Shown in pieces: positions 51,002 to 60,137 of a stretch of DNA of 64,000 nt. The notes below the pieces were generated by a model. It was not told the DNA's origin. It worked only from the letters and a program-made list of their open reading frames with translations, and ran no database searches. The number at the start of each line of letters is the position of its first letter. Position 1 is the first letter of the stretch. The position numbers and the translations under genes are program-made. The stretch is from an uncultured Bacilli bacterium (GTDB lineage Bacteria; Bacillota_I; Bacilli_A; RF39; UBA660): contig CAKONZ010000003.1 in NCBI GenBank assembly GCA_934098525.1, positions 62,001 through 126,000 of the forward strand. Reading direction: 5' to 3'.

Positions 51002-52165
51002 TTGAAAAATTATGATAGTTATAATAATGGTCATTTGATGGCTACTTCAGAAATAGCAGAGGATAATTATGAAAAGGTCGCTAAAGAATGGGCAGAGGGT
51101 AGTGAAAATTTAGAGGCTTTATTGCTTTATTGTTTAAAGAATGGTATTGTTACACAATCTAGTTGTAGGGGACATAGTGATGATGGTTATGCTTTTGTTC
51201 AATTTGAATTAAATGAGGCAAATATGAAATCAATTGTTAAGATAGTAAATCGTTATTATAATTTAGATGGTGTTAGTATGAACTTTATTAGTGAACCGGG
51301 GAATATTTCTAAATTTTCGATACATGTGCCTAAAAAAATAAGTGAGTTATTTTTTAAAGATATGTTGTCTCAATTATCTAATGGCATTGATTTGGAAATT
51401 GATTCTTTAACAGATGATATGAAAAACACATTAGAAGTTATGATGAATCATAAAGTTCCATTTGAGCTTTTAGAAGTTAATTATTCAAAGACTAATGATC
51501 AAAAACAATTGTATGTTTTTTCGAGTAATCAAGATTATTTTGATACTAATCTTTTTAATGATCCTGATTATAAAATATATACTGGGGATGGAATTGGTTT
51601 TGAAAGTACTCCTGAAAAAATTCTTCCAATTATTAAGGATGTTTCAAAAAAATCAGATGTTAAGTATGATGAATTTATAAAAGATGGTTTAAAATATGAA
51701 GATATAAACATTCAAAAGTTTGCTAAGGAAATGTATGAAAAAAAATCAGTTGGAGAGTTTAATGGGTTTAATGTAGATGGTTCAAAGTATACAAGTCCTG
51801 AAGAAATAGTAAATGCATATTTTAAAAATCTTGAGAAGGCAAAGTATGGATTTGTTAATAGTAATAAAAATGATAGTCATGATATTAAAAACATTGAAAA
51901 TGATTCTGAAAATAATATAAGTCCAATTGTTGCTAATGCAAAGGCTACAATTGAAAATGATCAAGTTAGACAAGAAGAAAAAACAATAGTTGAAGTTTTA
52001 CCAGGAATGAGTATAGAAGAAGTTGCAAGAGCAGTATGTGGAAAAAGATATATTTGTAAATTTAATAATTTTGTAATAGATGGAACAACATATACAAGTC
52101 CTGAAGAAATAATAGATGCATATTTTAAGTCTTGGGAAGAGGGCAAGAAAAAAAGCTCGAGATAA
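51002..52165 (+). CDS. Uncharacterised protein with two C-terminal repeats
   Basis: 387 residues, no family recognised. The N-terminal half (about 15-130) is an alpha/beta domain with ALLLYCLKNGIVTQSSCRGH, reminiscent of KNIxTxxSS segments in another unknown protein here (55923-56939). The C-terminal part holds two similar units: MYEKKSVGEFNGFNVDGSKY then TSPEEIVNAYFKNLEK, and CGKRYICKFNNFVIDGTTY then TSPEEIIDAYFKSWEE, separated by an Asn/Asp/Glu linker. The start is TTG with AGGTGA at 50990-50995. No signal or TM segment. It may be a multi-domain cytosolic protein with a small repeated binding domain. Confidence 0.7.
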   Translation: MKNYDSYNNGHLMATSEIAEDNYEKVAKEWAEGSENLEALLLYCLKNGIVTQSSCRGHSDDGYAFVQFELNEANMKSIVKIVNRYYNLDGVSMNFISEPGNISKFSIHVPKKISELFFKDMLSQLSNGIDLEIDSLTDDMKNTLEVMMNHKVPFELLEVNYSKTNDQKQLYVFSSNQDYFDTNLFNDPDYKIYTGDGIGFESTPEKILPIIKDVSKKSDVKYDEFIKDGLKYEDINIQKFAKEMYEKKSVGEFNGFNVDGSKYTSPEEIVNAYFKNLEKAKYGFVNSNKNDSHDIKNIENDSENNISPIVANAKATIENDQVRQEEKTIVEVLPGMSIEEVARAVCGKRYICKFNNFVIDGTTYTSPEEIIDAYFKSWEEGKKKSSR

Positions 52166-52258
52166 TTTGTTATTAACGATAAAAATATAGAGTAACAAGA
52201 TTATATTTTTGCCATAATATATATTAGACGTCAATCGCTTTTGGCGTTTATATAGATT

Positions 52259-52279
52259 GAGAGCTTATGCTCTCTTTTT
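52259..52279 (+). terminator. Terminator after the repeat protein gene
   Basis: Stem GAGAGC (52259-52264) with GCTCTC (52269-52274), loop TTAT, five T. Confidence 0.75.
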
Positions 52280-52335
52280 AAAATAGTTTTATATTTTTTC
52301 TTATCATGGTATAATGTTATTAGGATGGTGAGAAT

Positions 52336-53271
52336 ATGAATATAGATAAATATTTGAATGAACTTGATTCACTTTATTCTTATGATATTCGCACTAAAAA
52401 CGCATTAAAAAAGATTATTCCATGTATGATAAGATATTATGGTAATGAATATGAAAATATAATTTTATCTGCTATTAGAGATTGTGAAATTATTCATTGT
52501 GATTCTTTTCAAACAATATCAAAAGTTTTAAATAGTAATAATTTAAGTGATGCTGTTTATGAAATAAAGAATAATGATGGAGTTTATGTTTCTAAACCTA
52601 ATATTGTTTATGATGACGTTAATAATGAATTTATTGTTAGTGATGTTATTAGAAAAATTGTTATTTCTCATACATATAATTTTGATTCTCCAAAGGGTTT
52701 AGAAGTTTTGACATTACAGTTGTGCTGCCTTGTTAAGAGTTATTATAAGGAATATTTTATTCAGGATAATATATTACAAAAGAATAATGGTATAGCTATT
52801 ACAAGACAAAAAATTAATTATAATACGGGTAATATCACACTTGATTTTTTGGATTCTTCTAATCATTCTTTGGAAGAGGGAATGAATTATTATGATACTG
52901 AAAGAATAGTTTCTAATGTTTTGAATGATACTTATAAGTGTTATGGATTTGATTCTATTTATTCTATTGCTATGATTTTGAAGGAAAAATATAGATTAAA
53001 ATCTATTATTAATAGGGCAGAGATTTTGAAAGATATGTTTACATTAAAAAGAATATATAATGTTGATCCGGATGATTTTGATAAATTATCTGTACTTGCT
53101 GATAATTGTTATGAACTAGAGGAAAAAATGATTGTATATTCTATGACAAGAGAGGAAAAAAATAAAATTAGAGAAGAACTTACTAATTTGTTATCAAAGG
53201 ATGTATATAATTGTTTGGTTAAATATATTAGTTTGGATAATAAAAAAGAGTTTAAAACTTCTGAGATTTAA
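52336..53271 (+). CDS. Uncharacterised protein, possible inactive zincin
   Basis: 311 residues, no TM or signal. GLEVLTLQLCCLVKSYYKEY sits where zincin metallopeptidase-like proteins of gut Bacillota have THELxHLVxS; here both His and the Glu are replaced (LQLCC). A later LEEGMNYYDTERI resembles the EGxNEYxTE segment that carries the third ligand in such proteins. That would make it a catalytically dead relative. This is a by-eye similarity and may be wrong. GGATGGTGAG precedes the ATG. Its end overlaps the radical SAM gene on the other strand by 20 nt. Confidence 0.6.
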   Translation: MNIDKYLNELDSLYSYDIRTKNALKKIIPCMIRYYGNEYENIILSAIRDCEIIHCDSFQTISKVLNSNNLSDAVYEIKNNDGVYVSKPNIVYDDVNNEFIVSDVIRKIVISHTYNFDSPKGLEVLTLQLCCLVKSYYKEYFIQDNILQKNNGIAITRQKINYNTGNITLDFLDSSNHSLEEGMNYYDTERIVSNVLNDTYKCYGFDSIYSIAMILKEKYRLKSIINRAEILKDMFTLKRIYNVDPDDFDKLSVLADNCYELEEKMIVYSMTREEKNKIREELTNLLSKDVYNCLVKYISLDNKKEFKTSEI

Positions 53272-53295
53272 AATCAGGAATAAAACTCTTTTTTT
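53242..53295. terminator. Bidirectional two-part hairpin at convergent gene ends
   Basis: Outer stem AAAAAAGAGTTT (53242-53253) with AAACTCTTTTTT (53283-53294); inner stem TTCTGA with TCAGGA. T runs both ways. It lies inside the overlapping 3' ends of two genes. Confidence 0.65.
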
Positions 53296-54139
53296 GTGTT
53301 TTACCTTTTTGAATATAGGCATTTTTAATACCTAAATCACAGGCATAGTTAATTACATCGTTATATTCTTTATTTGTTATTGTTCTATTTAAATTGTCAT
53401 ATTCTAATTTTCTTATATTTGTATACTGATTCATTATACTAATAAAAATATTATCATTATATTTTTCGTATAAGTATTTTAATATTCTTTTGGAATCTTT
53501 TGTTAGATTTGGTAATATTAAGTGTCTAACAATTACTCCTTTTTTTAGAATACCTTTTTCAAATATTGGTTTTCCTACTTGATTATACATTTCTTCAATT
53601 GCTTGACTAGCAAATTTAAAATAGTTTTTACAATTTGAGTATTTTATTGCATAAAAATCAGAATAGTATTTTAAATCTGGGAGATAGATATCTATATAAC
53701 CGTTTAGCATTTTAATTGTTTCTATATTTTCATATCCATTAGTGTTATATACTATTGGAATTTTTAACCCTTTTTTTCTTGCTAATTTTATACCTTCAAT
53801 AATTAATGGTACAAAATGTGTTGGGGTTACTAAGTTAATATTTAAGGCTTTTTTATTTTGTAGATCAATACATATATCACTAAATTTTTCTATTGTTATT
53901 TCTTGCCCTATATTTTCTGTACTTATTTCATAGTTTTGACAAAATATACATTTTAAATTACAGTTGGAAAAAAATATTGTACCTGAACCATTTTTCCCTG
54001 ATATACATGGTTCTTCCCAATAATGAAGAGCTGCTCTTGCTATTTTTATTTTATCTTTAGCCATGCAATATCCTGTTGTTACATGTCTATTTATTTTACA
54101 ATTTCTTGGGCATAATGTACAAGAAGATAATACATCCAT
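53252..54139 (-). CDS. Radical SAM protein, PflX/pyruvate formate-lyase-activase-like
   Basis: 295 residues. CNLKCIFCQN is the CX3CX2C cluster motif. An N-terminal Cys set (CTLCPRNCKINR, then GYCMAKDKI) resembles the COG1313 (PflX-like) family, as does the following HYWEEPCISGKNGSGTIFFS. Members are putative activases of unknown substrate. Start at 54139 has GGTGAT upstream; an in-frame TTG at 54151 is less likely. It is not next to a glycyl-radical enzyme gene. Confidence 0.88.
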   Translation of the reverse strand: MDVLSSCTLCPRNCKINRHVTTGYCMAKDKIKIARAALHYWEEPCISGKNGSGTIFFSNCNLKCIFCQNYEISTENIGQEITIEKFSDICIDLQNKKALNINLVTPTHFVPLIIEGIKLARKKGLKIPIVYNTNGYENIETIKMLNGYIDIYLPDLKYYSDFYAIKYSNCKNYFKFASQAIEEMYNQVGKPIFEKGILKKGVIVRHLILPNLTKDSKRILKYLYEKYNDNIFISIMNQYTNIRKLEYDNLNRTITNKEYNDVINYACDLGIKNAYIQKGKTQKKSFIPDFKSQKF

Positions 54140-54163
54140 AGTTATCACCAATGTTTATTATAC

Positions 54164-54190
54164 AAAAAAAGCTTTTTTATTTCAAAGCTT
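54164..54190 (-). terminator. Terminator of the SpoVB-like gene (minus strand)
   Basis: AAGCTTT (54169-54175) pairs with AAAGCTT (54184-54190); on the minus strand seven T follow (54170-54164). It lies in the 24 nt between the flippase and the radical SAM gene. Confidence 0.6.
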
Positions 54191-55817
54191 ATTTTTGTAT
54201 ATGTAATTTTTTTAATATTTTATTTATATATTCTTTTCCAAATGACTCATATAGGCCATTGTTTTTATACATTATTACAAAATATAATAGTGATGCTAAA
54301 ATAGCATATACAATTATTATTAGAATAGAATAAGTATAACTTATACTTTTTATTGGTAATATTGTTTTTTCTAATAATACTATTAGTGCTATCATTGATA
54401 AACATGGGATAATCATTTTTTTGATTACTGTTTTTATTTGACTATAATTGAATTTGAATTCCTTTTTTAAATATATGAATACAATTATATATGATATTAT
54501 AAATCCTATTATTGTAGATATTATTGTTCCATAAAATGGATGTATTCCTATTTTGTTTAAAAATAGAATCATAGGTATATCGAGAATGGCATTTACAGAT
54601 AGTCCTACAATAGAATTTAAATATATTATTTTGAATTTTTTTACACCTTGTAAAGTGTTGTTTATAACGCTTAATATACCTGCTAGAACATTTACTACTG
54701 CTAAATATTTAAGAATTAGTGGACCATATTTACTAGCACCATAAAATAAGTAATAAATTGGTTCTGATAATAAAATTATTCCTATTCCCATTGGAACTGT
54801 TATAGCTAATATCATTGATATAGCTTGGTTAAATATTCTGTTAACATTGTCTAAATCATTTTTAGTATAACTACTAATGATATGAGGAATAAGACTTGTT
54901 ACTAGTCCCATAGATACTGCAATTATAATCATACATATTTTTGGACCCCATGTACATATTATACTTGATATCAATTCACTATCTTTAGCGGGATATCCTA
55001 TCATGTATAATCCTTTAATTATTAGTTTCATATCTACTAGATCATATAGATTTGCTACTATTGATGTGATTATTAAAGGAATACAATAGGATATTATTTT
55101 TTTAATTATTTCTTTGTTAGTTACGTTATCAATTTTTTCTTCTTCCTTAAATAAGTTTTTCTCTTTTTTAGTTTTTATTTTTAAATATAGGTATGCTATT
55201 AAACCTCCAAAAAATGCTCCGGATAAAGCGACTGATACTCCGATTGGTATTGAGGTCTTAAAGACGTTTATTGCTAAGTAAGAACCAATTAATATTATAG
55301 CTATTCTTGTTATTTGTTCGATTACTTGGCTTACTGATGAGGCTGCTATGTATTTATTTCCTTGTAGATATCCTCTTAATACACTTAAAAATGGTATTAT
55401 TAATAGACAAAATGATATAGCTTTAATTACTAGAGAAACGTCTTCTATTTTGTTACCACCTTCTATTCCTCTTAGAAAGTAAGAACCTATAATATCTGAA
55501 CCAAAAAATACTATTAAGAATGATATTAATGATATTATAATAATAACTTTTTTACTTATTTTATAAGCTCTTTCTTTTGCTTCGTATTTTTTTAAACTTG
55601 AGTATTCACTTATAATCATACTGACTGCTACTGGTATTCCAGCAGTTGAAATATTTAAGAATAAATTGTATATGTTATAAGCATATGAGTATAAAACACC
55701 ACCATTTTCTCCTATTATTGAATAAAATGGTATTACATATAAAGCTCCAAATACTTTTGTTAATAATATAGCTATTGCTGCTATTACTGTTCCTTCTACA
55801 AATGAATTTTTTTTCAT
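54189..55817 (-). CDS. Polysaccharide/lipid II flippase-like protein (SpoVB/MurJ-type MOP superfamily)
   Basis: 542 residues with about 14 TM segments. The N-terminus (GTVIAAIAILLTKVFGALYV, then YSYAYNIYNLFLNISTAGIP) and SEYSSLKKYEAKERAYKISK are typical of the SpoVB/YtgP branch of multidrug/oligosaccharidyl-lipid/polysaccharide exporters. SpoVB acts in spore cortex synthesis and YtgP (MurJ-like) in lipid II flipping; sequence alone does not separate them. The start has AGGAG before it on the minus strand. Given cwlJ and yjcZ in the window either role fits. Confidence 0.88.
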   Translation of the reverse strand: MKKNSFVEGTVIAAIAILLTKVFGALYVIPFYSIIGENGGVLYSYAYNIYNLFLNISTAGIPVAVSMIISEYSSLKKYEAKERAYKISKKVIIIISLISFLIVFFGSDIIGSYFLRGIEGGNKIEDVSLVIKAISFCLLIIPFLSVLRGYLQGNKYIAASSVSQVIEQITRIAIILIGSYLAINVFKTSIPIGVSVALSGAFFGGLIAYLYLKIKTKKEKNLFKEEEKIDNVTNKEIIKKIISYCIPLIITSIVANLYDLVDMKLIIKGLYMIGYPAKDSELISSIICTWGPKICMIIIAVSMGLVTSLIPHIISSYTKNDLDNVNRIFNQAISMILAITVPMGIGIILLSEPIYYLFYGASKYGPLILKYLAVVNVLAGILSVINNTLQGVKKFKIIYLNSIVGLSVNAILDIPMILFLNKIGIHPFYGTIISTIIGFIISYIIVFIYLKKEFKFNYSQIKTVIKKMIIPCLSMIALIVLLEKTILPIKSISYTYSILIIIVYAILASLLYFVIMYKNNGLYESFGKEYINKILKKLHIQK

Positions 55818-55922
55818 ATAATTTCTCCTGTTTTTAATATATTAGTATTATAACATATTTTTTTATTTATTTGCTTTTTTATATGCTTGGTGATAAAATA
55901 TTTTGTACTTTGGGTGATAATT

Positions 55923-56939
55923 ATGTTTATTAAAGACATTAAAAGAATAAAAAATGATAGTTTTGAAATTTTATCTATTAATGATATAGAAAATTATATT
56001 GAGTATCCTCTTATAAAAGCTCATGAGGAATTTTTTTGTAAAAATATTAAAACAGTTATGAGTAGTTCAAACAAAAGAAATGTTCTTTGGCTTGATGATG
56101 ATAATAATAGTTTGGATTATACATGGTATGGAAATAATTTTAATTTTGGAAAAGGATATGCTTGGATTATGCTTGATTATGATTTGTTAAGTGATTCTAA
56201 TAAAGATATAATTGGAAAATTATGTGATGATGATCTTGTTATTTTAGCAGTTCATCCTGATACTAATAGTTATATTTCTAAATTACAGGCTTTAAATCAT
56301 AATCCATATAAAGATGATCCTAGGTATGTTGATTTTTATTCTAAATGTTTATGTGTTAATACTACAAAATATTGTGAACGTTCAGTTATTCTTAGATATC
56401 CAGTTGATGAAAATACTTTAGATTCTTCTGTGGAGGAGTATTTTTTAAGCTTGTCTAAGGTATTTAAAAAACAAGATAAAATGATTGATGGTAATAGAAG
56501 TATATTAAATAGTTATTTAAAAAAATATAATGTTTTGTTAGAAAGATATGGTTATAATATTGATTCTTTAAATATTTTAAATCCTGATTTTGCTTCTGAT
56601 ATAGCTTGTTTAATATTTATTATTTCTACTTTAGAAATTAATGATAATTTTGATAGTTATAAATCTATTTCTAATGTAAATATTCATATGGGGATTGGGG
56701 ATAATCCTGTTGCTATAGAGTTTTACTATGAATCTAAGAAGAGAATAATTTCATTAGATAATAATGATTATGGAAATGAAACAATTTATTTTGGTACTAC
56801 TAATGATTTGGAGAAACTTAATAAAGAAAAAAAACTATTATCTGATTTTTCAAGTTTTTATTCTTCTAAATATTGTAATGAATTAGTTACTAATATTGAC
56901 GTTAAAAATAAAAGAATATTAAAAGATACTTTAAATTAG
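55923..56939 (+). CDS. Uncharacterised protein
   Basis: 338 residues, not recognised. No signal or TM segment in the chosen form: the ATG at 55923 has GGGTGATAAT before it, whereas an earlier in-frame start at 55887 would add a hydrophobic stretch without a ribosome site. The first 120 residues (PLIKAHEEFFCKNIKTVMSS, then GKGYAWIMLDYDLLSD) look like an alpha/beta domain; Asn/Asp content is high throughout. The KNIKTVMSS segment recalls KNGIVTQSS of the 51002 protein. Two Cys pairs (KCLCVN, YCE) are present without a clear metal motif. Confidence 0.65.
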   Translation: MFIKDIKRIKNDSFEILSINDIENYIEYPLIKAHEEFFCKNIKTVMSSSNKRNVLWLDDDNNSLDYTWYGNNFNFGKGYAWIMLDYDLLSDSNKDIIGKLCDDDLVILAVHPDTNSYISKLQALNHNPYKDDPRYVDFYSKCLCVNTTKYCERSVILRYPVDENTLDSSVEEYFLSLSKVFKKQDKMIDGNRSILNSYLKKYNVLLERYGYNIDSLNILNPDFASDIACLIFIISTLEINDNFDSYKSISNVNIHMGIGDNPVAIEFYYESKKRIISLDNNDYGNETIYFGTTNDLEKLNKEKKLLSDFSSFYSSKYCNELVTNIDVKNKRILKDTLN

Positions 56940-56980
56940 TTGGTATTTTAGATATAATTAATCTGATAAGGAGTGATATT

Positions 56981-57280
56981 ATGGATTTAGCTTTAATAGT
57001 AATATTACTTGTTTTAGTAATTATTATTTTTAAAGATATTAAATGGACAATATATTTAATTGGAATATTAGAAATATTTTTTAGATTAGTTCATTATATA
57101 GGAGATCATTTAGGGGTTGTTGAGCTAAATGCTTTAATAAATAATTATATACCTTCTATATTTTCTGTTATTGCAAGATATTCAAGTGGAATCATTTATG
57201 ATATTTTATCATGGGTTTTAGTGGTATGTTTTTGTATGTTTTTATTTTATTTAATTAAGTATTTTTTTCATAAAAAATAA
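56981..57280 (+). CDS. Small membrane protein of unknown function
   Basis: 99 residues with three hydrophobic segments (about 3-18, 24-40, 70-96) and a basic end FHKK. AAGGAG precedes the ATG. It stands directly before the glycosyltransferase gene (18-nt gap), so it may belong to the same glycolipid unit, but no homologue is recognised. Confidence 0.6.
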   Translation: MDLALIVILLVLVIIIFKDIKWTIYLIGILEIFFRLVHYIGDHLGVVELNALINNYIPSIFSVIARYSSGIIYDILSWVLVVCFCMFLFYLIKYFFHKK

Positions 57281-57298
57281 TATAAAGAAGGGTGTTAT

Positions 57299-58498
57299 AT
57301 GAGAATAGGACTTTTTACTGATGTTTATTTACCTTATGTTAGTGGTGTTGTTACTGCTGTTGATTCTTTAAGGGAAGCATTAGAAAAGGAAGGACATGAA
57401 GTATTTATTGTTACAATTAATGCTGATAAAGGATTTAAGTATAAGAGGGAAGGACATGTAATTAGAATACCTGGGATACCTTCGGGGATATATGATTATT
57501 CAATAAGAATTACTTATCCTTTTAAAGCTGTTGAGATGGTAAAAAAATTAAATTTAGATATAATTCATGCTCATACTGAGTTTGGAATTGGTAGATTTGG
57601 TAAGTCTATGGCTAAGAAATTAGGAATACCTTTTGTTCAGACTTTTCATACTTTGTATGAAGATGCTGTTGGATATGTTACAAAAGGGTTATTTCCTAGA
57701 CTTAGTAATAGAGCAGTAATTAAGGCTATTAAACTTTATTATAGTGAGTTTATAGATCAAATTGTTGTTCCTAGCGATAAAGTTTATGATATATTAAAAA
57801 ATAAATATAAGTTAAAACCTGAGATCAATGTTATTCCTAATGGAGTTAGAATTGAACAATTTTATAAGGAAAAGTATAAGGAAAGGAATATATCAAAATT
57901 AAGAAAAGAATTGGGAATAAATCCTGATGATTTTGTGATTCTTTGGGTAGGAAGATTAGGATATGAAAAGAATATTAAATTTTTAATTGAGAATCATAAA
58001 ACATTAACGAATTATAATAAAAATGCTAAATTACTTATAGTAGGGGGAGGACCCGAAGAAGAAAATTTAAAGAAATTAGCTATTGATTTAGGCATTGCTA
58101 ATAATGTTATTTTTACTGGTAAGATAAAATATGAAGATGTAGGATTATATTATCAAATAGGTAGTGTTTTATCTTCAGCTTCAACATTTGAAACACAAGG
58201 TCTTACTTTGATAGAGGCATTAGCGGCATCAAAACCTTTGGTTTGTATAAAAGATGAAAGTTTTACTAGTATAATTGAAAATAATTATAATGGTATTATA
58301 TTTAAAAATAAGAGTGAATATGTTAAAGCTATGATATCACTTATGGATAATAATATAAGACTCAAAGAAATGAGTTATAATGCGAGAGAATCTTCTAATG
58401 CATATCTTTTAAAGACATATGCTATAAGGATGCTTAATGTTTATGATAAAGCTATTAAACATTATCAAATTAAGAATAACAATAATAGTACCAAATAA
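57299..58498 (+). CDS. GT4 glycosyltransferase, diacylglycerol glucosyltransferase-like
   Basis: 399 residues. The start MRIGLFTDVYLPYVSGVVTA, IHAHTEFGIGRFG, FHTLYEDAVGYVTKG, VIPNGVR, WVGRLGYEKN and the C-terminal SASTFETQGLTLIEALAA motif are of the GT4 type. It resembles the alpha-monoglucosyldiacylglycerol synthases of Acholeplasma and related Bacilli, so glycolipid synthesis at the inner membrane is likely; the sugar donor is inferred (UDP-glucose). AAGGGTG precedes the ATG. Its end overlaps the ZIP gene on the other strand by 90 nt. Confidence 0.87.
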   Translation: MRIGLFTDVYLPYVSGVVTAVDSLREALEKEGHEVFIVTINADKGFKYKREGHVIRIPGIPSGIYDYSIRITYPFKAVEMVKKLNLDIIHAHTEFGIGRFGKSMAKKLGIPFVQTFHTLYEDAVGYVTKGLFPRLSNRAVIKAIKLYYSEFIDQIVVPSDKVYDILKNKYKLKPEINVIPNGVRIEQFYKEKYKERNISKLRKELGINPDDFVILWVGRLGYEKNIKFLIENHKTLTNYNKNAKLLIVGGGPEEENLKKLAIDLGIANNVIFTGKIKYEDVGLYYQIGSVLSSASTFETQGLTLIEALAASKPLVCIKDESFTSIIENNYNGIIFKNKSEYVKAMISLMDNNIRLKEMSYNARESSNAYLLKTYAIRMLNVYDKAIKHYQIKNNNNSTK

Positions 58499-59191
58499 AA
58501 TTGATATGAAAATTATTTTATAATATTTATATTTTATTGCTGTAGGAAATAATTCATATGTTGAAATGTATATCATTATACCTGCTATAAATGAGAATAG
58601 AATTCCTAGGAATAAGTTATTTATTATTGGAGTTAAGAATAAATAGGCTATTAATGCCCCAAATGGTTCAGATAAGGCTGATATTAGGGTGTATAATATA
58701 GCCTTTTTTTTGTTTTTGGTTGAATAAAATATTGGTAGTGCTATGCTTATTCCTTCTGGTATGTTATGGATTGCTATAGCTATGGTTAGTTTTACTCCTA
58801 ATTTTATATTATTTGATGTAGTCATAAATGTAGCTATTCCTTCTGGTATGTTATGAAGAATAATTGCTATCATACTTATGATTCCTATTTTATATAAATT
58901 ATTATTTTCAGGAATTAATTTATTAAAAATACTTGATATTATAACACCTATAGTTATTGTTATAAGACATATTATAATAGAGGGTATTTTGTTAAAATAA
59001 TTATTTATAAATTCTATCCCTTCAGGCATTAAATCTAGAATTGATATTAAAAACATAACACTTGATGCAAAAGACAAACCAAATGTTATTATTTTGTTAT
59101 GGTGTTTAGTATTTATTAATAAAATAAGACATCCTAGCATAGTTGAAAAACCTGCTATTGAAGTTAATAAAAATGATATTTTGAAATTCAT
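58409..59191 (-). CDS. ZIP family metal transporter
   Basis: 260 residues with about eight TM segments. The two metal-binding helices show HNIPEGIATF and HNIPEGISIAL, the ZIP signature (ZupT-like), so it imports Zn or related divalent cations. A His-rich cytoplasmic loop is lacking. The ATG at 59191 has AGGTG before it; an in-frame GTG at 59200 overlaps that region. The last helix is encoded opposite the glycosyltransferase tail. The gene order ZIP plus a ligand-free ZnuA-like lipoprotein elsewhere suggests metal uptake through ZIP rather than ABC. Confidence 0.9.
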   Translation of the reverse strand: MNFKISFLLTSIAGFSTMLGCLILLINTKHHNKIITFGLSFASSVMFLISILDLMPEGIEFINNYFNKIPSIIICLITITIGVIISSIFNKLIPENNNLYKIGIISMIAIILHNIPEGIATFMTTSNNIKLGVKLTIAIAIHNIPEGISIALPIFYSTKNKKKAILYTLISALSEPFGALIAYLFLTPIINNLFLGILFSFIAGIMIYISTYELFPTAIKYKYYKIIFISILFGTIIVILNLIMFNSFIINIKHPYSICL

Positions 59192-59253
59192 TGTTTTCAC
59201 CTATAATAATATTATTTTATTTGTTTGAAAAAGATGTATTTATACTTTTGTAG

Positions 59254-60045
59254 TTAATCTTTATTCATCGATGAATATGTTATGAAAAAACATATTATTC
59301 CAACTATAATCGAAATGAAAAATTCAATGTTAATTATTATTTTTTGAGGAATTAAAGTTGCTACTGTTGATATTGTAAAACCTAGTATAGCAAAAAATGT
59401 ATAGCTATAATATTTTTTAAATAGATTTGTTAGTATTTTTGATAATATTAGAAAACCTGTTATTAATCCTATTAAGATAGGTATTAATAGTTTTATATTT
59501 AAAGTACTTATTGCTTCAATATAAGTATTGTAAAAATTAAATAGATTTAATATAACTGTTGTAGAGATTCCTGGAATTATTGTGGATATTGATATTAAGA
59601 AACCGATTAATATTAAAGAAAGAAAATTGATATTATTAATATTGATGTTATTAATATTATTGTTTTTTACAAAAAGGAGAAACAGTCCTATTGAGAATGT
59701 TATAAAAAATGGTATTAGATAGGATGGTTTATATCCTTTTTTTGTTGCTTTATAAAATAAATGGGGAAATGTTCCTAGAATGAAACCTGTAAAAATAATA
59801 TAGGTTCCCATTGGAAATTTGTTTATAAAGAAAAAGATTATATTGCTAAAAATATATGTTCCTACTAGTATTCCTAATCCTATTGGAAATAAAAAGATTA
59901 TAGATTTTTTAAAGTCTTTAAATATGTTACTTATTGCTTCAATACATTTTTCATAAAGATTAAAAATTATTAGGAAAGCACTACCACTTAGACCAGGAAC
60001 AATATTTCCTATTCCTGCTATTATACCTTTTAAAAAATTTTTCAT
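59254..60045 (-). CDS. DUF368 membrane protein, undecaprenyl-phosphate translocase (PopT) family
   Basis: 263 residues, about nine TM segments. The N-terminal GIIAGIGNIVPGLSGSAFLI and the second half ISTIIPGISTTVILNLFNFY show the two inverted halves of DUF368. DUF368 proteins have recently been shown to return undecaprenyl phosphate to the inner leaflet. The start is uncertain among GTG 60054, ATG 60051 and ATG 60045; GTGAT before 60045 favours the last. It lies beside the ZIP gene (62-nt gap, same strand). Confidence 0.88.
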   Translation of the reverse strand: MKNFLKGIIAGIGNIVPGLSGSAFLIIFNLYEKCIEAISNIFKDFKKSIIFLFPIGLGILVGTYIFSNIIFFFINKFPMGTYIIFTGFILGTFPHLFYKATKKGYKPSYLIPFFITFSIGLFLLFVKNNNINNININNINFLSLILIGFLISISTIIPGISTTVILNLFNFYNTYIEAISTLNIKLLIPILIGLITGFLILSKILTNLFKKYYSYTFFAILGFTISTVATLIPQKIIINIEFFISIIVGIICFFITYSSMNKD

Positions 60046-60137
60046 ATACATCACAATATATTTTATATTAAAATTTGTAGAAATATGATTATTCTAAATT
60101 ATATAAATTGTTAATATATTTTACAAGGTGATAGTTG

